From the NCBI GenBank assembly GCA_964017155.1, contig OZ024857.1, positions 15,038,896 through 15,102,895 of the forward strand: 64,000 bases of DNA, given 5' to 3'. The notes under the pieces were generated by a model. That model was not told the origin of the DNA, did no database searches, and was given only the letters and a program-made list of their open reading frames with translations. The position numbers were made by a program, and so were the translations under genes. Shown one piece after another: positions 56,379 through 64,000 of the stretch (positions are counted from its first letter, which is position 1; every line of letters starts with the position of its first letter). Source of the DNA: Oasisia sp. SBJ-2009. Taxonomy: Eukaryota; Annelida; Polychaeta; Sabellida; Siboglinidae.

Positions 56379-56429
<51 letters not shown>

Positions 56430-57248
56430 AGACTAGCCAGCTAGCATGGTCAGTCCAGTGGCTATCTGTCCACTGACCACTGACAGTCAACGGGATATTA
56501 ATGACTATACCCCACTGTGCAGGGTGTGCAGGGACTGTCGGTAACCTGACCCGCTACACAACACCCTTCAACCCAGACTACTGTCTGCTAACATCTCAGT
56601 GGGGAACATCTCAACCCAGCATCTCCTAATTACTCCTATTGAGTATTAAGACTCAATGTAGTTACCAGATAATCTAGTAGTCTATATAATGTGTAATGAT
56701 TTGGTTCACACAACATAATTCAACTTGTTCTAACACACAACATCTGTATACAAGCGTTGGGGAAATTCAGCATCCACTGTCAACACTTCAAGTAACAGTG
56801 TTTACCACAGTTAAATGCTAATTTGCCTATAAGTAATAGTGAATAAATACATGAAAACAGCTGTAAGCATTTCCTGGATCAATCCACCTACCTTTCATGC
56901 TTCTTTTGGTGCTTTAATGGCGTGAAGCGAGTGTCAAAACACGCAGGAGTGAAGAGAGTGCCAAAACACGCAGTCTCTTCTCTACAGCCTCCTTTAACCA
57001 ACCCTTGCTCCCACTGACCGCTGCTTGCTCCCCAGTGGTAACCAGATATGACTTCAATTGCATTGGCTGTCACGCTGCCACTGGCACAACAGGGTAAACA
57101 GGGAAAGGGACTCTTAGGCTCTTCCAGCCTATAGATACTAATGGGGTTTATTGGAATAGTGTAAAGTGAAAAGGGACAAAATATTCGAAAATATTAGTTA
57201 AGTTTTAATTAGATAATTAATAATTTGTCAGTAACCCTGCCTGTTACA
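55354..57248 (-). repeat. 3' LTR (complete, 1895 bp)
   Basis: In element orientation it starts TGTAACAGGC after the polypurine tract and ends GTCTACA, the usual TG...CA termini. It contains a (CT)n run at 56383-56428 on the plus strand. It is long for a Gypsy LTR. Confidence 0.92.
56383..56430. repeat. (CT)n microsatellite inside the LTR
   Basis: Nearly pure CT dinucleotide run within the 3' LTR. Confidence 0.9.
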
Positions 57249-57260
57249 TTCTCCCCTGAT
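57249..57260 (-). promoter_or_regulatory. polypurine tract
   Basis: The minus strand reads CAGGGGAGAA immediately before the LTR's TG, the expected plus-strand primer site of an LTR element. Confidence 0.85.
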
Positions 57261-57356
57261 TAAATCGTTGCTATCCCACGAGCAACTGATCAATAATAAT
57301 CAGAATCCAAGGGAAACATTTCAGAAAATGACTTACAACATTTAATGTCCTTCCAT

Positions 57357-60300
57357 TTACGTATGGTGACTTGTGGAAACCTGTGCCTGTAACCAAGCTG
57401 ACTGAACCATGGAACCTAAGTTCAACATAGCTTTGCTCAGTTCTTCGAATGATGGTGGTACTGTTAACTCAGTCATTCTAAGTGCTGCAGACCTTGGTAG
57501 ATTGTGCGGGTTTGGATTATGCCCGGCAGTTGCACGCTTAGATCTTCTAAGTGGCTTCTCATCATCTGCTGTCGATCTACCAGAGCGTTCATACTGACTC
57601 CTAGTCTTGACACGACGGTGTCGTCGAGACTGTTGTTGATCTGACTCTGAGGTACTGTCACCATCTGAATCAACAGAGGGACTGCTACGTGCCGGAGCAC
57701 GAACAGGTCTACTGTCTATACTCGGCGAACCCTGAGCGTCGTCACGGACAAGCGTCGGTGACTGTTCTTCCTCCAAAGTGTTATCATCCATGGCATGTTT
57801 TACTGACTCACTGGATTTTGGACGTTCCTCTTCCAAAGCTCCATCCTGGATCACTGGTGTCGAGGGAACAGTTTCCGCTCGTACAGTGGGCATCTGTGGA
57901 CGGTTTCCATCACGCAGTATCATCCACCGGTTCACTGGTGTGGAGCTACCTTCCGAGGTGGACTGAACATGGTTATCCATGACATTGTCATGTGTGCACT
58001 GACTCTCTTCTGGTGCAGTTACCATGTTGTCTGCTGGCGCTCGGATATCCTTCACATCCAGTATCGCAGAACGATGTACTATTCTAGGTTGCCCCAGACC
58101 ATCGACTCGCTGGACGCGATATAGAGGACTGTCTGGACTCATCCTTTCCTCAACTCGATAAGGGATGGCCACCCACCGATCCTGTATTTTGTTTCGTCCT
58201 AAAACACCTCTGTTCCTCAGAAAAACTCTATCACCAGGCTCCAGTGGCGCATCATTTCCCTTCCTGTCATGCCTATCCTTCCTAATCACAGCTGCTTTAG
58301 CTAATCTCTGACCAGCCAATTCAAAAGCTGCATCCAGTCTCTGTTTATGTTCCTCTACCCAATCATTGGTCTCTCGACCTACGGGAACTGTTGGACCATC
58401 TCCATCCAGCAATTCATCCACAGGAAGTCTGGGTTCTCGCCCGAACATCAAGAAGTACGGCGAGAAACCTGTGGCAGAGTGTGGCGTTGAATTGTACGCA
58501 AAGATCAGTTCCTGCAAATGCCGTGGCCACTGTCTCTTCTTCTCTGGCGGCAGTGAACGGAGCAGGTCATGCATCGTACGATTAAATCGCTCACACTGCG
58601 CATTCCCCTCTGGGTGATACGGAGTGGTACGAGACTTCTTTATTCCATAAACCGCACACAACGCCCTTACTACCTCGCTCTCAAAATTTCTCCCTTGATC
58701 ACTGTGGATGCGGCTGGGTACTCCATACCGATAGAACCATTCCTGGGTTAGTACCTTCGCGACTGTAGTTGCCTTCTGGTCTTTTGTTGGTATTGCTACA
58801 GTGAATTTACTAAATACATCTGTCATCACAAGAACATTTTCACGTCCATCAGAAGCCTTTTCTAGCATAGTGAAATCTATGGCTAGTAGTTCAAGTGGTT
58901 TGTCTGCCAAAACATGTCCCATGCTTGGTTTTACAGTAGGCCTTAATGCCTTTGCAGTGCAACATCGTGGACAACTGGCACAATACAACCCTACGTCTTT
59001 GCTCATTCCAGGCCAGAATACTCTCCTTCTTACGAGAGCTAATGTCCGATCTCTTCCCTGATGTCCACTGGAGTCATGAAGAGATTCCAAGATAGGTTGT
59101 CTCAAACAACTTGGTAATGCTAGCTGTAGAATTCCTTCGCCATTATCAAAGGACTCAACATACAGTACATTCCCGATGTCAACAAAGTGATCCCATTTGC
59201 TGTACCAACGACGAGCAGTGGTTGGCATAGTTTGAAGTTCTGTACGATCTGGCTTTATACCCTTCTTCCAAACACTCATGATTTTACCCAAGACTGGATC
59301 TTGCCCCTGCAACTCAGCAAGTTGTTGCTTGGTATATCCTGGAAGTGATGATATTGCTCCCTTCTGTCTGGTATCCGTGCCAACTGCTGTAGTTGTCATG
59401 ATGTCTTCGATGCTCTCCATCATCACTTGATGTCGCTCCTGTAGCTCACCGGGTATTGCTGATGAAGACAGTGCTTCTGTCACAGTCATGTTTACTACCA
59501 ACTCAGTCATTTCCACTTTGACATGATTTGTGTTTACCTCAGCTGACACAAGTTCTCCATGCCATGTTTTCCGACTGAGGGCATCAGCGTTCGCATTGGA
59601 ATGTCCACTGCGGTATTTGATTTCATAATCAAACTGAGCAAGTTGTGCAACCCAGCGCAACTCAGTGGCTCCCAACTTTGATGTTTGGATGTAGCTCAAT
59701 GGATTGTTGTCCGTGTACACCGTGAAGTGTGATCCAATGAGATAAGGACGGAACTTCTCTGTCACTGCCCATTTCAGTGCAAGAAGTTCTAACTTCATGG
59801 AACTATAGTTGGCGTCGTTCCTCTCTGCTGGCCTTAAACCGCGACTTGCGTAGGCGATTACCCCGTCCTCTTGAGACAGTACCGCACCCAACCCTCGGAA
59901 ACTAGCATCAGTCTCCACGACGAATGGTTTGCTAAAGTCTGGGTGGGCCAGCACTGGCGCACTTGTCAGTTTCTCCTTTAACTTCTGAAAAGCCAAAGTA
60001 CAATCTTGATTCCATTTTTCGTGAAAAAGTGGACTCTCTTGTGACAATCTCTTCTTGGCACCCTTCTTTGTGTTCGTTGCTTTGCCAATACACTGGTGAA
60101 GAGGCTTTGCTATCTGCGCGAAGGAAGGTACATATCTACGATAATACCCAGCTAACCCAAGGAAGGATCGTAGCTCAGTCTCACTGGTTGGCTCCTGCCA
60201 TTCCTGTACGGCTTTGATTTTCTCTGGATCCGTTGCAACTCCTGCAGCAGATACAATGTGACCCAGGAATTTAACTTCGCGTCTGAACAGGCTACATTTC

Positions 60301-61985
60301 TGTGGCTTGATCTTGAGTCCAAAGGCCCGTAACTTCCCAAATACAGTGTCCAACCTCTGTAACATCTCATCCACGGATTTTCCAAACACTAGGACATCAT
60401 CCAAGTAAATGAGAAGGGAATTGAAATTCTCATTTCCTAACACGTGATTCATCAGACGTGAGAATGTCGCTGGAGCATTGCAAAGTCCCATTGGCATTCT
60501 TGTGAACTCGTACAGTCCACTGGTTCCCACCCGGAATGCAGTCTTTGGAACATCTCGGGCATCGATGGCACATTGATAATAGCCATGGGCCAGATCCAAA
60601 GTACTGAAATACTTTGATCCTGTGAGTGCCTCCAGACATTCATCTACTCTGGGTAGAGGGAATGCATCCTTGATCGTCTTCAGGTTCAACTGTCGATAAT
60701 CGATGCATAAACGCAAAGAGTTGTCTTTCTTCCGTACCAGCACTGCTGGCGATGCATAACAGCTTGTAGATTCTTGGAGAACTCCTAGTTTCAGCCATTT
60801 CTTGAGATAAGCCTTAACCTCCTCCCACTGATTAGGGTGAACGCGTCGGTGAGGAACTCTGACTGGCCTGTCATCCATGGTGAGTATTTGATGTGGTACA
60901 GCATTGCAGTAACCGATGTCGTCACTATCTCTACTGAACACATCTTTGTGCTTAATCAGCAACGTCTTCACTCTCTGAAGATCCTCATCCGAAAGGTCCA
61001 ATCCTCCTAAATCTAGGTTTGGTGAGTCGTCAACACTACATCCTTCTGTTGCATGCTCTACAGTGACCTCATTGACATCTACATCTGGGGTGTTGTTACT
61101 CGACTCCACGATCTCTACGACATGGATACTTCCCAACACACTCTTTGGCTGAAGCCATATGTCCTCCTGGTTGAGGTTCCAAACTTGTACTGGGACTACT
61201 CCGCTCTGGATACCAGTCTGGTCTGCTCGGACAACTGAGCACGCAGTATGTACTCCGTTTGGCAACCGGCTCGACCCGTGATCGAGTGGTTCAACCAACA
61301 ATTGCCATAGCCCTACTGGCTTTACAACATGAGCCAATACTGTCACCGCTGATCCAGCAGGTAACAGATGTGGCTTCTTCCCAGCTAATCTTACATGTCG
61401 CTGTTTCAAGTCATTGCTATGATCAGTGAAAAGTGACAACACACTAGCCCACTTGGGTCCACTGTCATTCACCTTGATTGACTCAAGGTAACCTGGCCCA
61501 AGTTCTGACGATAGTGTCCTACCAACTCGTTGTAGAATGTTGCAACCTATTATCCCGGGACGTTCAACTCTCCGCTGTCGCATGACAGGGTCCACTAGGT
61601 CTCTTGTGACAAGAAAACCCATGTCCTTGAACACCTTCCCCATGATAACAAGTTCACATTCCACATATCCAAGATAGGGCACCGGCAACCCATTTGCGGC
61701 AGTAATGGTGATACATCCTGTGATGTCCTTCATCATATGCCCCCGTGGCAGCAGGTGATTCCTGAAGAATTTCTCGGTGATGGTGGATACTTCTGCCCCT
61801 GTGTCCAACAGGCACTTCGCAAAACATCCACCCATCCCTACCTCTACCACGGGACATTTCCCGATGACCTTCTCCATCACTACCTCAACATCTGATGGGT
61901 CCTCTAGCTCGCCATCCCCTACCTGGACCTGTGCAGAGGAGGCAGCTAGTTTCCCGGTTTGCCCGTGCTCCCCTTCTTTGGACAA
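57357..61985 (-). CDS. pol: Ty3/Gypsy pol polyprotein
   Basis: About 1542 residues counted from the first codon usable after the gag overlap; the frame has no ATG of its own near its start. Protease: DTGA at 61-64. Reverse transcriptase: about 365-600, with catalytic Asp464 (LDLAHGYYQ) and YLDD at 527-530. RNase H: Asp693, Glu733, Asp759. Integrase: HHCC zinc finger (His970, His975, Cys1005, Cys1008), then the catalytic triad Asp1037, Asp1096, Glu1132 with 35 residues between the last two. A GPY/F-like segment (WVAIPYRV) is near 1271-1278. The last ~220 residues are Ser/Thr/Arg/Asp-rich and match no domain I know. Expression needs a -1 frameshift from gag. All key catalytic residues are present. 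Confidence 0.95.
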   Translation of the reverse strand: MSKEGEHGQTGKLAASSAQVQVGDGELEDPSDVEVVMEKVIGKCPVVEVGMGGCFAKCLLDTGAEVSTITEKFFRNHLLPRGHMMKDITGCITITAANGLPVPYLGYVECELVIMGKVFKDMGFLVTRDLVDPVMRQRRVERPGIIGCNILQRVGRTLSSELGPGYLESIKVNDSGPKWASVLSLFTDHSNDLKQRHVRLAGKKPHLLPAGSAVTVLAHVVKPVGLWQLLVEPLDHGSSRLPNGVHTACSVVRADQTGIQSGVVPVQVWNLNQEDIWLQPKSVLGSIHVVEIVESSNNTPDVDVNEVTVEHATEGCSVDDSPNLDLGGLDLSDEDLQRVKTLLIKHKDVFSRDSDDIGYCNAVPHQILTMDDRPVRVPHRRVHPNQWEEVKAYLKKWLKLGVLQESTSCYASPAVLVRKKDNSLRLCIDYRQLNLKTIKDAFPLPRVDECLEALTGSKYFSTLDLAHGYYQCAIDARDVPKTAFRVGTSGLYEFTRMPMGLCNAPATFSRLMNHVLGNENFNSLLIYLDDVLVFGKSVDEMLQRLDTVFGKLRAFGLKIKPQKCSLFRREVKFLGHIVSAAGVATDPEKIKAVQEWQEPTSETELRSFLGLAGYYRRYVPSFAQIAKPLHQCIGKATNTKKGAKKRLSQESPLFHEKWNQDCTLAFQKLKEKLTSAPVLAHPDFSKPFVVETDASFRGLGAVLSQEDGVIAYASRGLRPAERNDANYSSMKLELLALKWAVTEKFRPYLIGSHFTVYTDNNPLSYIQTSKLGATELRWVAQLAQFDYEIKYRSGHSNANADALSRKTWHGELVSAEVNTNHVKVEMTELVVNMTVTEALSSSAIPGELQERHQVMMESIEDIMTTTAVGTDTRQKGAISSLPGYTKQQLAELQGQDPVLGKIMSVWKKGIKPDRTELQTMPTTARRWYSKWDHFVDIGNVLYVESFDNGEGILQLALPSCLRQPILESLHDSSGHQGRDRTLALVRRRVFWPGMSKDVGLYCASCPRCCTAKALRPTVKPSMGHVLADKPLELLAIDFTMLEKASDGRENVLVMTDVFSKFTVAIPTKDQKATTVAKVLTQEWFYRYGVPSRIHSDQGRNFESEVVRALCAVYGIKKSRTTPYHPEGNAQCERFNRTMHDLLRSLPPEKKRQWPRHLQELIFAYNSTPHSATGFSPYFLMFGREPRLPVDELLDGDGPTVPVGRETNDWVEEHKQRLDAAFELAGQRLAKAAVIRKDRHDRKGNDAPLEPGDRVFLRNRGVLGRNKIQDRWVAIPYRVEERMSPDSPLYRVQRVDGLGQPRIVHRSAILDVKDIRAPADNMVTAPEESQCTHDNVMDNHVQSTSEGSSTPVNRWMILRDGNRPQMPTVRAETVPSTPVIQDGALEEERPKSSESVKHAMDDNTLEEEQSPTLVRDDAQGSPSIDSRPVRAPARSSPSVDSDGDSTSESDQQQSRRHRRVKTRSQYERSGRSTADDEKPLRRSKRATAGHNPNPHNLPRSAALRMTELTVPPSFEELSKAMLNLGSMVQSAWLQAQVSTSHHT

Positions 61986-63019
61986 TTCGGGCTAATGTGA
62001 TCCATAGCTCCACATACATAGCAGACCCGCCTACCCTCAGCATTGTAGCCACGCTTCGATGAGCGGCGGGACTCCCAGCTCCTGGAAGATCTGACTCCTT
62101 CCAGCTGTTGCTGTTGCTTTGTCATCATCTCCTGCATACGCTGTAGTTGATGCTGTTGAGCATCCAGCTTCTTGAGGATGGTGGCGTTATCTGGTTCTCT
62201 TCCAATGGTGGTACTCATGGCGTCATGAGTAGCCATCTTCTTGGGTAGTTCCCTTCCTATCCAGGAGATTGCCCTGTCCCGAAACTCCCAGAACGACATT
62301 CTTGAATCATCCAGTTCCAGCCGGCGCATCTCGCGTTGCAGAGATATGTCCCGAACCCCTGAGGCAAATCGTCCCTTCAAAGTCTCATTCCTCAGTGGCG
62401 ATAGACTTGGTTGTCGTTTACTTAGTTTGCTGAATAGCTTCACCAGCACGAGGGAATAATCCAGCAGGGTCTCTCCTGGCTGCTGAATTCTGGTATAAAA
62501 AGCTTCTTGGGCCGCACCCATTGTGTCCACATCACCAAAGACACTTCGCACAATCTGAAGCGCCTCCACCGCTGTTCTAGGTTCTCTAAACCTGACCTCT
62601 TGCCCAGCCGGTCCAGTAAGATGGTCCATTACAAAATCCAATCCCTCCCGATCAGACAATGGACTGGCCTGCAAGTGGTTCTCCATGTCCGCGGTCCAGT
62701 CGTCCACGTCCGGGTCCTCCGGCTTCTGTGGTCTTCCACCCAGTTTTGGCATCCGGCGTTCGCGCTGAACGTAGATGCGCTGAGGCGCGGCCGCGGCAGG
62801 TTCCCAGTTACCGCTCTGGTGACTTCTGGCTAACTCTTCTTCCAGGTGTGCCTTCTGCGCCTGCCACTCAGACTCAGCAGCAGCTTTGTCCTGCTGTGCC
62901 TCAGTGGTCTGAGCCATGGACTGCTCCAGCTGCAATTGCAGCACCTTCAGCTGTTCCTCCATGTCATCCATGTTCGTCACGGCACAGGCAACCACAAGAC
63001 CAGGGGAAATGGAATACAA
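61946..63019 (-). CDS. gag: Ty3/Gypsy gag polyprotein
   Basis: 357 residues. A Gln/Glu-rich coiled coil spans about 17-75. A capsid-like helical region follows (about 105-270; GETLLDYSLVLVKLFSKL is typical of retrotransposon Gag). Then comes a Gln/Arg-rich basic segment, and one CCHC zinc knuckle at 333-346 (CYVCGAMDHISPNC) for RNA binding. The ATG at 63019 is the first in frame; Met17 or Met20 are alternatives. It ends at TAG directly after the slippery heptamer. Confidence 0.92.
   Translation of the reverse strand: MYSISPGLVVACAVTNMDDMEEQLKVLQLQLEQSMAQTTEAQQDKAAAESEWQAQKAHLEEELARSHQSGNWEPAAAAPQRIYVQRERRMPKLGGRPQKPEDPDVDDWTADMENHLQASPLSDREGLDFVMDHLTGPAGQEVRFREPRTAVEALQIVRSVFGDVDTMGAAQEAFYTRIQQPGETLLDYSLVLVKLFSKLSKRQPSLSPLRNETLKGRFASGVRDISLQREMRRLELDDSRMSFWEFRDRAISWIGRELPKKMATHDAMSTTIGREPDNATILKKLDAQQHQLQRMQEMMTKQQQQLEGVRSSRSWESRRSSKRGYNAEGRRVCYVCGAMDHISPNCPKKGSTGKPGN
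61949..61955 (-). promoter_or_regulatory. -1 ribosomal frameshift site G GGA AAC
   Basis: In the gag frame the heptamer fits X XXY YYZ and is followed at once by the gag stop. Slipping back one base enters the pol frame, which is open from 61995. Heptamers of this exact sequence are used by some retroviruses. I did not define a downstream stimulatory structure. Confidence 0.75.
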
Positions 63020-63433
63020 TTTCCAACGAAGAATTTGCTAACCTGATAGTGATAGTGAACAACTATAACCACCAAGCAACAGTCACCTCTCGAAACCAAA
63101 GCGGACTTACCTTTGCCTAAAACTCTCAGCGGATTAATGCCAGGAAATAACCAACAGCATGCTCATGCACTTATAGACCCGGCTGGTGAAATAATTATCC
63201 CTGCTCAGTACAAGTACCTAACTTCCTCATGATAATTAACACACATTAAACAATAACACTCTGTCCAATGTTATCGCAGGCAACACGTGACCTTTCCTCT
63301 ATAATGCTGGAAGAAAAACATTCAAACCAGTTCAAGGATACGTACATTGCTGAAATAAAACACATTAACATTGTTGTAATGATGCCGTGATCTTCAGCAA
63401 TGCTCTCCCGAATCAAACATCTGTCAATCGGAA

Positions 63434-63503
63434 GCGAACAATCCCGACAAACGATCCCGATGAACGATCCCGACGAACAATCCCGACAACCGATCTCGAC
63501 GAG
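63434..63503. repeat. GATCCCGACGAAC short tandem repeat in the leader
   Basis: About five 12-13 bp units (AACAATCCCGACAA, ACGATCCCGATGA, ACGATCCCGACGA and similar) in the untranslated leader between the primer site and gag. Confidence 0.8.
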
Positions 63504-63701
63504 CCGCATTCCTCCACACGGACATTGTCCTTGACGCATGTCCAGTGCCAACCTCACAACCCGCACGGTGTTGCTGTTTTCACGGCAGACCACGAACTTG
63601 GACACGGTCCATCGATTGATCACGCTGATGTGTTTCCGGTAGCAGCCGGTTCCTTGCAAAGCCGTCCCTCCTAGCTAGGGTTTGTTTTCGTCAGTCTTCA
63701 A

Positions 63702-63718
63702 TCCCACTTCTGACACCA
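63702..63718 (-). promoter_or_regulatory. primer-binding site (tRNA-Leu type)
   Basis: The minus strand reads TGGTGTCAGAAGTGGGA two bases after the 5' LTR. Its complement, TCCCACTTCTGACACCA, looks like the 3' end of a tRNA-Leu with CCA. Confidence 0.8.
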
Positions 63719-63720
63719 TT

Positions 63721-64000
63721 TGTAGACGGAGGGATTATCATTGAAGACAGAACACACGTGTAAATGCTTATACCATTTATTGTGGTGCGTTCTATATTAT
63801 ATGACTTAAACAAAATAAAACCTGTAAACATAAATAATTGTCATTACTACATGTGTTACAATGGTACATAAGATCATTCAATAGCATGAAACATAATATT
63901 CATTGCATAATATTGATATAGTTCATTTGCCTGTAGATCATCTCATCTACCAAATAGCAGGTTAGCTCCTGTGATATTTGTAAATAGACATCATTTCTGC
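63721..64000 (-). repeat. 5' LTR, only its last 280 bp visible
   Basis: Starts (plus strand) TGTAGACGGAGG at 63721 and is base-for-base the same as 55354-55633 as far as the window goes. Confidence 0.95.

Larger units (their letters stand above)
55354..64000 (-). mobile_element. Ty3/Gypsy LTR retrotransposon, right end cut by the window
   Basis: In transcriptional order: 5' LTR (from beyond 64000 to 63721), primer-binding site, leader, gag (63019-61946), pol (61985-57357), polypurine tract, and 3' LTR (57248-55354). Protease, reverse transcriptase, RNase H and integrase appear in that order, diagnostic of Ty3/Gypsy. No envelope ORF and no chromodomain are seen. Both coding frames are intact and the visible 280 bp of the 5' LTR equals the 3' LTR, so the copy is young and may be autonomous. 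The base next to the 3' LTR is in a TTATTATTTA run, and the matching target duplication is out of view. Confidence 0.95.

Overview
The window is animal nuclear DNA: AT-rich, with two multi-exon genes, GT-AG introns, tRNA-derived SINEs, MITEs, long minisatellites and a young Ty3/Gypsy element. Nothing bacterial, organellar or plasmid-like is visible. Gene structure and repeat style suggest a marine invertebrate, perhaps a lophotrochozoan or mollusc, but the sequence alone does not fix the taxon.

Both recognisable host genes lie on the minus strand. (1) A PRAS40/Lobe-like gene (AKT1S1 family) has nine coding exons between 9946 and 1174, a probable non-coding first exon near 16743, and a C-terminus that is not found and probably lies beyond the left edge. 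(2) A complete AP-2 complex alpha subunit (alpha-adaptin) has 23 coding exons from 47832 down to the stop at 22196. Its exons sum to 2874 nt (957 residues plus stop) with every phase consistent, and there is a probable 5' non-coding exon near 54684. One product is a probable mTORC1/Akt regulator and the other the large clathrin-adaptor subunit of endocytosis; they are neighbours with no visible functional link.

The right end (55354-64000) is a Ty3/Gypsy LTR retrotransposon on the minus strand. It has a complete 1895-bp 3' LTR, a polypurine tract, intact pol and gag ORFs in a -1 relation with a canonical slippery heptamer, and a tRNA-Leu-type primer-binding site. The first 280 bp of the 5' LTR are visible before the window ends. 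The visible part of the 5' LTR matches the 3' LTR base for base, so the insertion is recent. It sits about 0.5 kb upstream of the putative AP2A first exon.

The most unusual signal is a recurring one. Four separate minisatellites (38-bp, 57-bp, 31-bp and 40-bp units) are each anchored on a 3' splice site of one of the two genes. Every unit repeats the acceptor and the first 12-27 nt of the downstream exon, so each array lays down 12-23 tandem decoy acceptors on the intron side. A donor duplication at AP2A exon 8 is a smaller case of the same kind. Other notable items are a U12-type AT-AC intron in AP2A, a 1.5-kb DNA transposon with an apparent 12-bp target duplication and an orphan acidic ORF, a 2.1-kb foldback element, several MITEs including an inverted pair inside an AP2A intron, and a 1.3-kb two-variant 21-bp minisatellite with higher-order structure.
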